From: Brevibacterium sp. CCUG 69071
Lineage (GTDB): Bacteria > Actinomycetota > Actinomycetes > Actinomycetales > Brevibacteriaceae
DNA length: 64,000 nucleotides
Assembly (NCBI RefSeq): GCF_021023135.1
Contig: NZ_PGFV01000004.1
Coordinates: 372,001 to 436,000 of the forward strand
Reading direction: 5' to 3'
The notes under the pieces were generated by a model. It saw only the letters and a program-made list of their open reading frames with translations. It was not told where the DNA came from and searched no databases. Shown in pieces: positions 9,749 to 18,829 of the stretch. Both the position numbers and the translations under genes were made by a program. Position 1 is the first letter of the stretch. Every line of letters begins with the position of its first letter.

Positions 9749-9793
9749 GCCGACAGGTCAGGCCTGCCGAACGGACAGGCCTGACTGGTCGGC
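9749..9793. terminator. Bidirectional hairpin terminator between purB and the MHS transporter
   Basis: GTCAGGCCTG (9757-9766) pairs perfectly with CAGGCCTGAC (9776-9785). GCCGAC outside on the left pairs with GTCGGC on the right, giving about 16 pairs around a 9-nt loop. There is no T-run on the plus strand. It lies between two convergent stops, so it can serve both. Confidence 0.7.
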
Positions 9794-9845
9794 TGCGCTC
9801 AGCGCCGATGGTCGACTGGCCGGTCGATGATCGACTCGCCGAAGG

Positions 9846-11204
9846 TCAGGCCGGCACGAGATGTTCGTCGCGGTCGCATTCGGCCAGGGTCTTGCTGCCC
9901 ATGCTCCGGGCAAGGAACAGCGTGGGCACACCGGCGACGACGACGATGACGGTGGCGTAGATCGCCGGCGCCAGGGTGATGCCCGTAGAGCTCATCAGGG
10001 CCGTCGCGATGAGCGGTGAGAGCCCGCCGAAGAGCACGGTGGCGACGTTGTAGCCGATCGCCATTCCGGAGAAGCGGCTGGTGCCGGTGAACTGCTCGGG
10101 CACCATCGCCGCGGCCACGGCGCTCCACCCCGCGGCGGGGATTGCCAGGAACGCGCAGCCGGCGACGGCGACGGCCGCCGAGGTGTTGCTCAGCAGCACA
10201 TAGGCCGGGATGGTGGTGAAGACGAAGACAACCATGAGCGCGGCCAGGGAGACCTTCCGCCCGAACCGGTCCGAGGCCAGTCCGAAGAACGGGGTGACGA
10301 CGATCGCGACGACCGCGGCCACGGTGCCCAGGGCCAAGGTTCCGGAGTTCGGCACCTTCGCCACCTCTTCGATGTAGGTCGGCACGTAGGTGATGTTGAG
10401 GAAGTAGCTGACCGAACCGATCGAGGAGATGAGGAAGGCGACGAGGATCGCCCGGGGCTGTTCGAGGAAGGCGATGATCAGCGGCGAGCGCTGCAGGGCA
10501 GGGTCCTTCTTCTGCTCCGCCTGCTGCAGGCGTTTGAAGGTGTCGGTCTCCTCCATCATTCGGCGCAGCGGCACCATGAGGGCGGCGAGCACCGCTCCGA
10601 GGACGAAGAGCAGCCTCCATCCCCAGGAGTTCATCGCCTCGTCGGAGAGGGTATTGGCCAGCAGCGCTCCGGAGCCCACGGCCAGGAGCGCTCCGACCTC
10701 GCTGTTCGCGGCGGCCCAGCTGGCGGCCGCGCCGCGCTTGCCCGGCTTCGCAGATTCCATCAGGAAGACCATGATGCCCGTGTACTCTGCCCCCACGGAG
10801 AATCCGGACAGGCACCGGAAGAAGACCATGCCGACTCCGGCCCAGATGCCGATCGTTTCATAGGTTGGCATGAGCGCGATGCCGAGCATCGAGATCGCCA
10901 TGAGCACCGCGGAGACGACAAGGGCCTGCTTGCGACCCACTCGATCGCCGAGGTGGCCGAAGACCATCGCGCCCAAGGGACGGAATAAGAATCCCGCCGC
11001 CCCAACACCGAGCGTGAGCAACAGCGAATCCGCCTGGTCGCCGAAGAATTGGGCCGTCAGGATCGTGGCCACATAGAAGTAGATCGAGAAGTCGTACCAT
11101 TCGACGACCGTGCCGAAGGCGGCGACGAGCATCGAACGGCGGCGTCCCCGCTCCCGTTCGGGACTCAACGCGACTGGCTCACTCGAGGGATCGTGCGTGG
11201 ACAT
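9846..11204 (-). CDS. MFS transporter, metabolite:H+ symporter (MHS) family
   Basis: 452 residues with about 12 transmembrane segments, starting at 11204 with GGAGG before the ATG; the longer in-frame starts have no site. The loop 2-3 motif reads GHLGDRVGRKQALV, and the R-G-A-A-A-S-W segment after helix 4 plus the long central loop with MEETDTFKRL are typical of the MHS group (ProP, ShiA, CitA-like), which imports organic acids or osmolytes with protons. The substrate cannot be told from sequence. It is divergent from an alpha/beta hydrolase and convergent with purB. Confidence 0.9.
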   Translation of the reverse strand: MSTHDPSSEPVALSPERERGRRRSMLVAAFGTVVEWYDFSIYFYVATILTAQFFGDQADSLLLTLGVGAAGFLFRPLGAMVFGHLGDRVGRKQALVVSAVLMAISMLGIALMPTYETIGIWAGVGMVFFRCLSGFSVGAEYTGIMVFLMESAKPGKRGAAASWAAANSEVGALLAVGSGALLANTLSDEAMNSWGWRLLFVLGAVLAALMVPLRRMMEETDTFKRLQQAEQKKDPALQRSPLIIAFLEQPRAILVAFLISSIGSVSYFLNITYVPTYIEEVAKVPNSGTLALGTVAAVVAIVVTPFFGLASDRFGRKVSLAALMVVFVFTTIPAYVLLSNTSAAVAVAGCAFLAIPAAGWSAVAAAMVPEQFTGTSRFSGMAIGYNVATVLFGGLSPLIATALMSSTGITLAPAIYATVIVVVAGVPTLFLARSMGSKTLAECDRDEHLVPA

Positions 11205-11379
11205 CGGCACCTCCGATTCCGGGCGAAGGCTTCGCCCACTGCGCCGAGCGTACCAGCAGCCCAGGACACATTGCCGGAACTGGGTCGAAAGCACAGTGAG
11301 GACAGAGAGTTGCACAGCAGAGACAATTTTCATTACTGACCGGTAGCTCATGGGGCGTGTGATGGCTATGCTGACGAGC

Positions 11380-12339
11380 ATGGAATCCGCGCCCGAGCCG
11401 CAGCCCCTGCACATCCCCCTCGACACCGGCGTCGCGCAGAGCCCCGGCACCCCCGAGAGACTCCACGCCTCCCCCGGCCGCCGCGCCGACTCTCAGATCG
11501 AAGGACACCTGCGGCTGCCAGAGAGCCCTCGGGCCGTGCTCACCATCCACCCGGCCACCGCCACGCCCGAGCGCTTCTACTCAGGCTTCGCCGACTTCGC
11601 GGCCGCCCGCGGTCTCGCCGTGGTCACCTACGGATACCGCGGGGTGGGCAGCTCCGCGTCCGCCCGCGCCAATCGTGACGTGCGGATGAGCGATTGGATG
11701 AGCGAGGACGTCGACGCCGTGGCCGAGTGGACGGCGCAGCGCTTCCCCGCACTTCCGCAGGTCGCTCTCGGGCACAGCCTCGGCGGACATGCCCTGGTCC
11801 TCGGTCACGGCACCGCCCGGCTGAGCGGCATCGTCACCATCGCCTCGCATCGGGCAGCGACCCGTGACATCTCTCCGCTCAGCGAACGCCTCCGGGTGCA
11901 TGCCATCCTGTCCCTGTTCGGCCCGGGCCTGAGCAGCCTGGTCGGCTTCGCTCCCGGCCGGAGGCTCGGTCTGGGCGAGAACATCCCGACGGCGGCGATG
12001 CGCCAATGGTCGCGGTGGTCCCGCATGCCCGACTACTTCTTCGATGAGAGGAGCCTGGGCGCCGCCGCCAGGATGGCGCGCATGCCCGTCCCGGTCCTCG
12101 CCGCCGGCGTCACCGACGACCCGTGGGCCTCGGTCGAGCAGATCGATGCCCTCGTCGAACGCCTCCTCAGCGCCGAGGTGACCCGCCGGACCTTCACCCC
12201 TGCCGATCTCGGCATGGCGAAGGTCGGCCATCATGGCCTCATGCGGCGCCGCGTCGGCGAGGCCGCCTGGCGCGAGATCGTCGACTGGCTTCTGAGGGTC
12301 AGCGCACAAGCTCGTGAAGGTCAGCACACGAGCCAGTGA
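11380..12339 (+). CDS. Alpha/beta hydrolase
   Basis: 319 residues from the ATG at 11380, chosen because TATGCT ends seven bases upstream (leaderless spacing); ATGs at 11350, 11362 and 11368 are alternatives. An alpha/beta fold begins at about residue 45 (VLTIHPATATPERFY), the YGYRGVGSS oxyanion region follows, and the nucleophile elbow is GHSLGGH near residue 140. The acid is likely Asp in AAGVTDDPWAS and the histidine KVGHHGLM near the C-terminus. It resembles serine-aminopeptidase/monoglyceride-lipase-type hydrolases; the substrate is unknown. Its last ten codons lie inside a 22-bp tandem repeat. Confidence 0.85.
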   Translation: MESAPEPQPLHIPLDTGVAQSPGTPERLHASPGRRADSQIEGHLRLPESPRAVLTIHPATATPERFYSGFADFAAARGLAVVTYGYRGVGSSASARANRDVRMSDWMSEDVDAVAEWTAQRFPALPQVALGHSLGGHALVLGHGTARLSGIVTIASHRAATRDISPLSERLRVHAILSLFGPGLSSLVGFAPGRRLGLGENIPTAAMRQWSRWSRMPDYFFDERSLGAAARMARMPVPVLAAGVTDDPWASVEQIDALVERLLSAEVTRRTFTPADLGMAKVGHHGLMRRRVGEAAWREIVDWLLRVSAQAREGQHTSQ

Positions 12340-12398
12340 GGATCAGCGCTCGTCCCTCTGACGGTCAGCGAAGGAGCCAGTGAAGGTCAGCGCACGTC
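12298..12398. repeat. 22-bp tandem repeat spanning two convergent stop codons
   Basis: Four imperfect 22-base units (12298-12319, 12320-12341, 12342-12363, 12364-12385) and a partial fifth, each beginning with TCAGCG/TCAGCA after the first base; most units contain a GAGCCAGTGA(A/G)G-like second half. The array covers the C-terminal codons and stop of the alpha/beta hydrolase and the stop of the convergent flavoprotein gene. Repeat-driven length change would alter both C-termini. Confidence 0.75.
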
Positions 12399-13745
12399 GA
12401 ACAGCGAATCGGTGAACCTGTTGCCGAACATCGCGGTCGGATCCGCCTCCGCCCGCAGGGCGCAGAAGTCGTCGAACCTGGGATAGAGTCCGCGCAGCTC
12501 GGCCGCCCCGAGCGTGTGGATCTTGCCCCAGTGCGGGCGGCCCCCGTGGGCTCGGAAGATGTCCTCGATGACGCGGAAGTATTCGGCGAAGTCGTCTTTG
12601 ACGAAGCGGTGGACGGCGATGTACATCGTGTCTCGGCCGCTGGCCGTGGACAGCGGAACATCGTCGGCGGCGGCCGCGCGGACCTCGATCGGGAAGGAGA
12701 TCGTCCACCCCTTCTCCTCGATGATCTCTCGGATCGCACGGATCACCTCGGCGCCGGAGGCGAAGGGCAGGGCGTACTCCATCTCATTGAACCGCACCCG
12801 CCGAGGCGTGACGAAGACATCATGGCCCGGTGCCCGATACGTCCTGTCCGAAACCGCGGACTGGGCGATCCTGTTGATGTGCGGGACGAGCCGGGGCAGC
12901 GCGGAGCCGAGCTCGACCGCGAGCCGCAGGGCCCCGTTCTCCACGATCTCCTTGTCGACGAAGTTGAGCACGGGGCTGCGGACCCCCGCCTCGGCGAGGT
13001 GGCCCGGGCCGATCTCACCGGGACCGACCCGGGTGTTCGTCTTGGTCAGCACGGTGTCGGTGTGAGGGAACCAGTAGAACTCGAAGTGATCGGCGCCGCG
13101 CATGCGCTTCTCGAGGCTCGCGAGCAGCTCGTCGAAGCCCCACACGCGCTCCTCGGCGATGAGGTCGAAGGCGGGCACGCACTGCAGCTCGATCTCCGTG
13201 ATCACCCCGAGCACGCCGAGGCTGACCCGTGTCAGGTCGAAGACCTCGGGTTCGCGGGTCGCCGAGAGCTCCCGGACGCTGCCGTCGGGTCCCATCAGAC
13301 TCAGCCCGGTGACGGTGCCGGCGAAACCGGTGAAGTCGAGTCCCGTGCCGTGGGTGCTCGTCGAGATCGCCCCGGCGAGCGCCTGCGGGTTGACGTCGCC
13401 CTGATTGGCCAGGGCGAGTCCGTAGGGGGCCAGCAGTCGGGGGATGTCACGCAGCCGGGTGCCGGCGTGGAAGCGCACCCGGCGGTTCGTCTCATCGACG
13501 GCGATGATCCCGTTCAGCCGGTCGAGGCTGACCATGACGTTCTCACCTGCGGCGACAGGGGTGAAGGAGTGTCCGGCTCCGAGCACGCGGACACGGTCTC
13601 CGGAGTCATTGGCGGCCCGGATGAGATCGGCCAGCTCCTGCGCCGAGGCGGGGGTGGCCATCGTGTGCGGGTGGGCATGGACATGACCCGACCAGTTCCG
13701 GAACCGGTGCCTGCGGCCGGCCCGCCTCGGATTCCCCTCGTTCAC
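12387..13745 (-). CDS. FAD-linked oxidase, aldonolactone (D-arabinono/L-gulono-lactone) oxidase type
   Basis: 452 residues with a GTG start that overlaps the stop of the upstream gene (GTGA). The N-terminal FAD-binding type 4 (PCMH) domain shows GAGHSFTPVA and the flavin-binding stretch NPQALAGAISTSTHGTG. The C-terminal ALO domain ends with HWGKIHTL and the conserved YPRFDDF. Such enzymes oxidise aldonolactones or sugar alcohols with O2 or another acceptor. The histidine that carries covalent flavin in some relatives sits in VLGAGHSF. It is translationally coupled to a D-threonine-aldolase-like gene, a pairing I recall as recurrent in actinobacteria, which suggests a joint pathway that remains unclear. 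Confidence 0.88.
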   Translation of the reverse strand: MNEGNPRRAGRRHRFRNWSGHVHAHPHTMATPASAQELADLIRAANDSGDRVRVLGAGHSFTPVAAGENVMVSLDRLNGIIAVDETNRRVRFHAGTRLRDIPRLLAPYGLALANQGDVNPQALAGAISTSTHGTGLDFTGFAGTVTGLSLMGPDGSVRELSATREPEVFDLTRVSLGVLGVITEIELQCVPAFDLIAEERVWGFDELLASLEKRMRGADHFEFYWFPHTDTVLTKTNTRVGPGEIGPGHLAEAGVRSPVLNFVDKEIVENGALRLAVELGSALPRLVPHINRIAQSAVSDRTYRAPGHDVFVTPRRVRFNEMEYALPFASGAEVIRAIREIIEEKGWTISFPIEVRAAAADDVPLSTASGRDTMYIAVHRFVKDDFAEYFRVIEDIFRAHGGRPHWGKIHTLGAAELRGLYPRFDDFCALRAEADPTAMFGNRFTDSLFDVR

Positions 13746-14971
13746 AGCACCAGCCCCTCTCCGCGGTAGGTCGACCAGGTCTCGACGATTCGCGAGCCCG
13801 AGACGACGATCAGATCATTGAAGTGTTCGGCCAGCTCTCCGGCCTTCGCATGGCGGAACCACACGAGATCCCCGATGCGAAGGTCCTCGGCACCCGCTCC
13901 GTGCAGGGGCGTCTGGACCTCCCCCGGGCCTTCGAGTCCGGAGTAGGCGAGGCCGGGCGGCCAGGCGATCGTCGGCAGGCGGTCGACGCCGGGGACTCCG
14001 GAGGCGATGAACCCGCCCTTGAAGACCGTGACCCAGCCGGGTCCCGGCCGGCGCACGACGGGGGTGACGAAGTAGGCCGCGGGCTCGTGTCGGAAGCGGG
14101 TGTAGCCGTCGAAGAGGCCGGGTGAGAACAGGCCTGAGCCGGCGGCGAGTTCGCTCAGCGTGCCCTCGGCCGCACTGGATTCGAACGACCCGGTGCCGCC
14201 GCCGTTGACGAATTCGAGTTCGCCGAGGTCGCGGACCGCTGCGACGACGGCAGTGCGGCGCTTGGCGAGTTCGGCGATCGATCGCCTCTGCATCGCCCTG
14301 ATCGCGGTCTGTCTGGGCGAGCGTCCCGCGTCGGCGGTGCCGGCGATCTGCCCTTCGTAGAACATCAGTCCGACGAGTTCGGCACCGGGGCGGGCATGCA
14401 CCTGTTCGGCGAGCAGGGCGGCCGCCTCGGCGTCGCGAATCGGCGAGCGCCTGGCCCCGATGTGGACCCGATCCCCCAGCAGCCCCTCGCCGAGGCGGTA
14501 GGAGGAGTCGACGTCGATGCAGATGCGCACGCTCGCTCCCGCACCGCTGTCGGCTTCCCGGTCGGGAGCCTCCGCGGCGGCGAGCTCGGTTCTCACCTCG
14601 TCGATGATGTCGAGATGGGCGGTGCAGTCGATCATCAGGGTGATGTTCGCCGTCGCTCCCGCCTCGGCGAGCAGTGCCCGAATGCTCGCTCGGTCCACGC
14701 TCGGGTAGCCGAGGAGGATGTCCCGGATCCCCCGCGCGTGCAGGTTCAGGGCCTCCGGCAGGGAGTAGGTGAGTACGCCGGAATAGCCGGGCTGGGATAG
14801 GGCGCGCTCGATCGCGGCCGGGGTCCGCAGGGACTTCGTGGCGACCCTGATCGGCAGGCCGCGAGCGCGCAGCCGCAGGGTGTCGAGATTGGCGTCGAAG
14901 GCGTCTCGATCGAGTACGGCGGCGGGTGCGGCGAGACCTCTCAGCGCGTGACGCAGTTCACGTGACACCAT
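13742..14971 (-). CDS. PLP enzyme of the D-threonine aldolase / alanine racemase fold
   Basis: 409 residues. The N-terminal TIM-barrel (AAVLDRDAFDANLDTLRLRARGLPIRVATKSLRT) carries the likely PLP lysine in VATKSLR near residue 46, as in fold-type III enzymes. The mid-region VRICIDVDSSYRLGEGLLGDRVHIGARRSP and the C-terminal metal-binding-like segment IGDLVWFRHAKAGEL match the D-threonine aldolase/amino acid deaminase family, which cleaves or deaminates D-hydroxy-amino acids. The ATG at 14971 stands six bases after TAGACT, so the transcript is probably leaderless. It leads the two-gene operon with the flavoprotein. Confidence 0.85.
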   Translation of the reverse strand: MVSRELRHALRGLAAPAAVLDRDAFDANLDTLRLRARGLPIRVATKSLRTPAAIERALSQPGYSGVLTYSLPEALNLHARGIRDILLGYPSVDRASIRALLAEAGATANITLMIDCTAHLDIIDEVRTELAAAEAPDREADSGAGASVRICIDVDSSYRLGEGLLGDRVHIGARRSPIRDAEAAALLAEQVHARPGAELVGLMFYEGQIAGTADAGRSPRQTAIRAMQRRSIAELAKRRTAVVAAVRDLGELEFVNGGGTGSFESSAAEGTLSELAAGSGLFSPGLFDGYTRFRHEPAAYFVTPVVRRPGPGWVTVFKGGFIASGVPGVDRLPTIAWPPGLAYSGLEGPGEVQTPLHGAGAEDLRIGDLVWFRHAKAGELAEHFNDLIVVSGSRIVETWSTYRGEGLVL

Positions 14972-15019
14972 GAGGGTAGTCTATCCGCAAATGTCTCTGC
15001 CCCGACCTCGGGAGGTCCG

Positions 15020-16633
15020 ATGAGCACCGCCACCGATTCCCCGCACACCACCCCCGCCGAGGCGGTTTCCTCGACCGCGGGCGCCTCGGCTCACCTCACG
15101 GATCGTCTGCGGGACTTCCTCGACACCGATCCCTATCGGGAGGCCTCGGGTTCGGGTGAGACCGTGCGCAGCGCCGAACCCTTCACCGGAGACGAGTTCC
15201 CCCGTTTCGCGAACAACACGGCTGCCGATGTCGAGGCCGCGTTCGCCACCGCCCGGATCGCCGCCCGCAGCTGGGCGAGTCGCTCGGTCGAGCATCGGGC
15301 GAAGGTGCTGCTGCGCCTGCATTCCTCGCTGCGTCGCCACGAGGATCTCCTCCTCGACATCATCCAGTTCGAGACCGGCAAGGCCCGCATCCACGCCTAC
15401 GACGAGATCCTCGATACCTACAATGTGCTCCGCCACTACGGTGTCACTGCCGCAAGCCGCCTCAAGCCCGAACGCCGCCGCGGTGCCGTGCCCGGCCTGA
15501 CCCGCACCGAGGTCACCCGCACCCCTTTGGGCGTCGTCGGCTTCATCACCCCGTGGAACTACCCGCTGACGCTGGGCGCCACGGACCTCTTCGCCGCGCT
15601 CACGGCCGGCAATGCGGTCGTCCACAAGCCCGATTCCCAGACCACCCTGACAGCGGTCGTGATGCGCCGGCTCGCGATCGCCGCCGGTCTGCCCGCCGAG
15701 CTGTGGCAGATCGTTCCCGGCACCGTCGAGGAGGTCGGACCTGCGCTCATGGCCGGCGCCGATGGTCTCTCCTTCACCGGTTCGACCGCGGCGGGTCGGT
15801 CCATCGCCGCCGAGGCGGCAGGTCGGCTGCTGCCCACCGCGCTCGAGCTCGGCGGGAAGAATCCGCTCCTCGTCCTCGCCGATGCCGACCTCCCAACCGC
15901 CGTGGACGGCGCGATCCGCGGCGCCTTCTCCTCGGCCGGCCAGCTGTGTATGTCGATCGAGCGCATCTACGTCCACGAGGACCTCTACCCCGAGTTCTGC
16001 GCTCATTTCGCCGAGGCGGCCCGCGCCCTCACACTCAGCGCCGACTACGATTTCGGACCCGGAATGGGAACCCTGGCCGGACCGAAGCAGCTCGCACGCG
16101 TCTCCGCAAAGGTCGACCAGGCTCGTGAGTCCGGGGCGAAGGTCATCGCCGGCGGTCACCCGGTACCCGAGCTCGGTCCCTTCTTCTATGCTCCGACCGT
16201 GCTCACCGATGTCAGCGACGCCGCCGACCTGCACACGGAGGAGACCTTCGGGCCTGTCGTGGCCGTGTATTCGGTGGCTTCGGATGAGGAAGCGACCACG
16301 CGGGCCAACGACTCCGACTACGGTCTCAGCGCCAGCGTCTACTCCCGCCGCCGCGGACTCGAGGCGGCGCGGCGGATCGAGTCCGGAATGGTCAACGTCA
16401 ATGAGGCCTACGCGGTGGCCTGGGGCTCGATCGATGCTCCTGCGGGCGGGGTCAAGGCCTCCGGGCTGGGCCACCGGCACGGCGTCGAGGGACTCCACCA
16501 GTTCACCCACACGCACACGATCGCCGAGCAGCGCCTCGTCCCCGTCGCCCCGATCGGTCCGCTCGATCAGCGTGGCTTCGCCCGCACCCTGACCACGGCG
16601 TTCGAGGTGATGCGTGCCCTGCGGATGAAGTGA
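15020..16633 (+). CDS. gabD2: Succinate-semialdehyde dehydrogenase (NADP+ type)
   Basis: 537 residues of the aldehyde dehydrogenase superfamily. Visible are the NAD(P)-binding run TPLGVVGFITPWNYPLT, the glutamate in ALELGGKNPLLV, the catalytic cysteine in SSAGQLCMSIERIYVH and the C-terminal EETFGPVVAVY. The overall plan, with an N-terminal extension and TPWNYP, resembles actinobacterial GabD2, which oxidises succinic semialdehyde to succinate. A broader-range aldehyde dehydrogenase is possible. The start has GGGAGG seven bases upstream. It stands alone, divergent from the aldolase operon. Confidence 0.9.
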   Translation: MSTATDSPHTTPAEAVSSTAGASAHLTDRLRDFLDTDPYREASGSGETVRSAEPFTGDEFPRFANNTAADVEAAFATARIAARSWASRSVEHRAKVLLRLHSSLRRHEDLLLDIIQFETGKARIHAYDEILDTYNVLRHYGVTAASRLKPERRRGAVPGLTRTEVTRTPLGVVGFITPWNYPLTLGATDLFAALTAGNAVVHKPDSQTTLTAVVMRRLAIAAGLPAELWQIVPGTVEEVGPALMAGADGLSFTGSTAAGRSIAAEAAGRLLPTALELGGKNPLLVLADADLPTAVDGAIRGAFSSAGQLCMSIERIYVHEDLYPEFCAHFAEAARALTLSADYDFGPGMGTLAGPKQLARVSAKVDQARESGAKVIAGGHPVPELGPFFYAPTVLTDVSDAADLHTEETFGPVVAVYSVASDEEATTRANDSDYGLSASVYSRRRGLEAARRIESGMVNVNEAYAVAWGSIDAPAGGVKASGLGHRHGVEGLHQFTHTHTIAEQRLVPVAPIGPLDQRGFARTLTTAFEVMRALRMK

Positions 16634-16688
16634 ACCGGGCGGCGAGGACGGGTCCGGCCGGGGACGGGTACGGCCATGCCGATTCTTC

Positions 16689-18683
16689 TCAGTTGATGGC
16701 CGAGAAGAACTCCTCTGCCACCGGCACGGCCGCCTCGGCGCCGAAGCCGCCGTCCTCAACGAGCACGGCCACGGCCACGTCCTCCTGATAGCCGGCGAAC
16801 CACGAGTGGGTCCGCGGTGGGGTCTCGTCACCGTACTCCGCGGTCCCGGTCTTGCCGTGGACGGGTGCGCCGGGAACGTTACGGACGCCGCTCGCGGTGC
16901 CGTGCCGGACGGCCTCACGCATCATCGTCGCCAGTGCCTGCGCGTCCGCGTCAGCGAGCTCCTCGGCCCTGGCGTCCGCGCCCGAGCCGGTTCCGCTGCC
17001 ATCGTCGTCGGCCGTGGCTTCGTCCTCGAGCACGAGGCGCGGGGTCACCGCGGCCCCCATGTCCGCCGAGGCGATCATCGTCGCCACGGCCAGCGGGCTG
17101 GCCTGCACCTTTCCCTGACCGATCATCTGAGCCGCATGGGTGACCGGGTCGTCGTCGACGGGGACGCTGGCCATCTTCGCCCCGATCCCGAGGTCGGTGG
17201 TCCCGAGATCGGTGGTCGCACCGTCCTGACCGGAGCCGTTCGAACCGTCGTTCGAACCGGAGCCGCCCCCGGTGCCTGCGGTCATCCCCAGCTGGGCCGC
17301 GGCACGGGCGACATCGGCACTCGAGACCGTCTCGGCGGCGTTGACGAAGGCGGTGTTGCAGGATTCGGCGAAGTTCTCCTCGAAGCTCACCTCGCCGAGC
17401 ACATGGTCTTCGGCGTTCTTGAACTCCTTGCCATCGACCGTCGTCGTCTTCGGGCAGTCGAGCTTCGTGCCGACGTTTAACCCGGACTCGAGCAGAGCGA
17501 GGCTCGAGGCGACCTTGAACACCGAGCCCGGTGAATACTGGCCGGTCAGCGCCCGGTCCCAGGGCGAGCCTTCGGGATCGTGATTGGCCACGGCGAGGAT
17601 GTGTCCGTCGCTGGGGCGGATCGCCACGATCGCGGTCGGCTTCTTCCCGGTCGCAGCCGCTGCGTCGGCGGCATCTTGGATCCGCACGTCGAGAGTGGTC
17701 TCGAGGTCCTCGCCGTCCTTCTTCTCGAAGGCGCGGAGACTTGACAGCTTCGCCTCGCCTGCGGCGAAGACCTCCTCGCTGCCGGGACCGCGCAGCGCCT
17801 CGTCGAAGGTCTTCTGCAGTCCGGAGCGTCCGACGATCTCGCCTGAGATGATCTCGCCGCCGGAGTTCTCGATGTCCTCGGCACTGGCCGGTCCCGCCGA
17901 TCCCAGGGTCGCCTGGGCGAAGCCCTTCGACCGGGTCAGCGTCTGGGTCGCCTCGGTGAAGAGGACTCCGGGCAGATCGTGGATCTGCTTCTTGACCGCG
18001 GTGTAGTCGTCCTTGCGCAGGGTGACGACGGGAACCTGCTGGTCGGCGTCCGCGGCGTCGACCTTCTTCTCGAGGGCGTCGGCGTCGAGGTCGAGCGAGT
18101 CGATGCCCTCGTTGAGCGCGTCGACCAAGGTGCTCAGGGTGTCCGGTTCGAGGCGGGCAGGGTGGACTCCGATGCTGATGACCTCGCCCTCCTCGGTCAG
18201 GGTCTTCCCGTCCGTGCCGAGGATCTTCCCGCGCTCTCCGGGGTTCGCGCGGAGTTCGAAGCGTCCGCCTTTGCCGAGTTCGGGGTGGATCGCCCGCTCG
18301 GTGAGATCGGCCCACCAGAACAGACCGTTCTTCTGCAGCGGCAGTTCGGAGGTGTACGTCCAGGCCTCGTCGTCGTGGTTCGCCCAGGTCCAGCGGAGCT
18401 CGGCGACCGTGTCGCCTTCGCGTTCGCGGATCTCGTCGACGGCGACAGAGCGCAGCGCGATGCGGGTGCCCAGAGCCTTCGTGACCCGGTCGAAGAGACT
18501 CTGCGCGAGGTCCTCGTTGTGCCAGGTCTCCGAGCTCAGGCTCCCGTCGGCGAGGTCGGCGGCGGCCGCCTCGGCCGCCACGGACTTCTGCATCGGCAGT
18601 CGGAGGAACGCGAACGCTCCCGCCCCGATGATCAGGATGAGAACAAGGACGATCGCCAACCAGACCCGAGACCTCTTCGACAT
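16689..18683 (-). CDS. Class B penicillin-binding protein with MecA-like N-terminal domain
   Basis: 664 residues. One N-terminal transmembrane anchor (about 8-30) is followed by an NTF2-like MecA_N-type domain (about 35-150), a dimerisation segment (GERGKILGTDGKTL) and the transpeptidase domain. Active-site motifs are SVFK at 387-390, SCN at 441-443 and KTG at 611-613. It would crosslink peptidoglycan outside the membrane. The transpeptidase domain carries a Gly/Ser/Asn-rich insertion after LGMTAG and a second Gly/Ser-rich, acidic one after EDEATADD, both lacking in compact relatives. GAAGAT ends six bases before the ATG. MecA_N-type enzymes often have low beta-lactam affinity, but nothing in the sequence proves resistance. 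Confidence 0.93.
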   Translation of the reverse strand: MSKRSRVWLAIVLVLILIIGAGAFAFLRLPMQKSVAAEAAAADLADGSLSSETWHNEDLAQSLFDRVTKALGTRIALRSVAVDEIREREGDTVAELRWTWANHDDEAWTYTSELPLQKNGLFWWADLTERAIHPELGKGGRFELRANPGERGKILGTDGKTLTEEGEVISIGVHPARLEPDTLSTLVDALNEGIDSLDLDADALEKKVDAADADQQVPVVTLRKDDYTAVKKQIHDLPGVLFTEATQTLTRSKGFAQATLGSAGPASAEDIENSGGEIISGEIVGRSGLQKTFDEALRGPGSEEVFAAGEAKLSSLRAFEKKDGEDLETTLDVRIQDAADAAAATGKKPTAIVAIRPSDGHILAVANHDPEGSPWDRALTGQYSPGSVFKVASSLALLESGLNVGTKLDCPKTTTVDGKEFKNAEDHVLGEVSFEENFAESCNTAFVNAAETVSSADVARAAAQLGMTAGTGGGSGSNDGSNGSGQDGATTDLGTTDLGIGAKMASVPVDDDPVTHAAQMIGQGKVQASPLAVATMIASADMGAAVTPRLVLEDEATADDDGSGTGSGADARAEELADADAQALATMMREAVRHGTASGVRNVPGAPVHGKTGTAEYGDETPPRTHSWFAGYQEDVAVAVLVEDGGFGAEAAVPVAEEFFSAIN

Positions 18684-18829
18684 GGTTCAATCTTCGGTGA
18701 GACAATGGGGGTTGTCCACTGTCGGGACCGTTCACCTGCGGAACCGACCGCTCTCCGGGCCAGCGGCTCCTGAACGCGGCTGCCGGCCGACCGCCTCGGC
18801 GAGCTGCTCAGGCGCTGTCGGCGAGCCGC

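Noticed and set aside
14981..16918. 645-codon minus-strand frame antisense to gabD2
   Set aside because: The plus strand encodes a complete aldehyde dehydrogenase; the antisense frame has no family features.
16951..18735. 594-codon minus-strand frame overlapping the PBP gene in another frame
   Set aside because: Arginine-rich out-of-frame product of the same DNA; the PBP frame contains all catalytic motifs.
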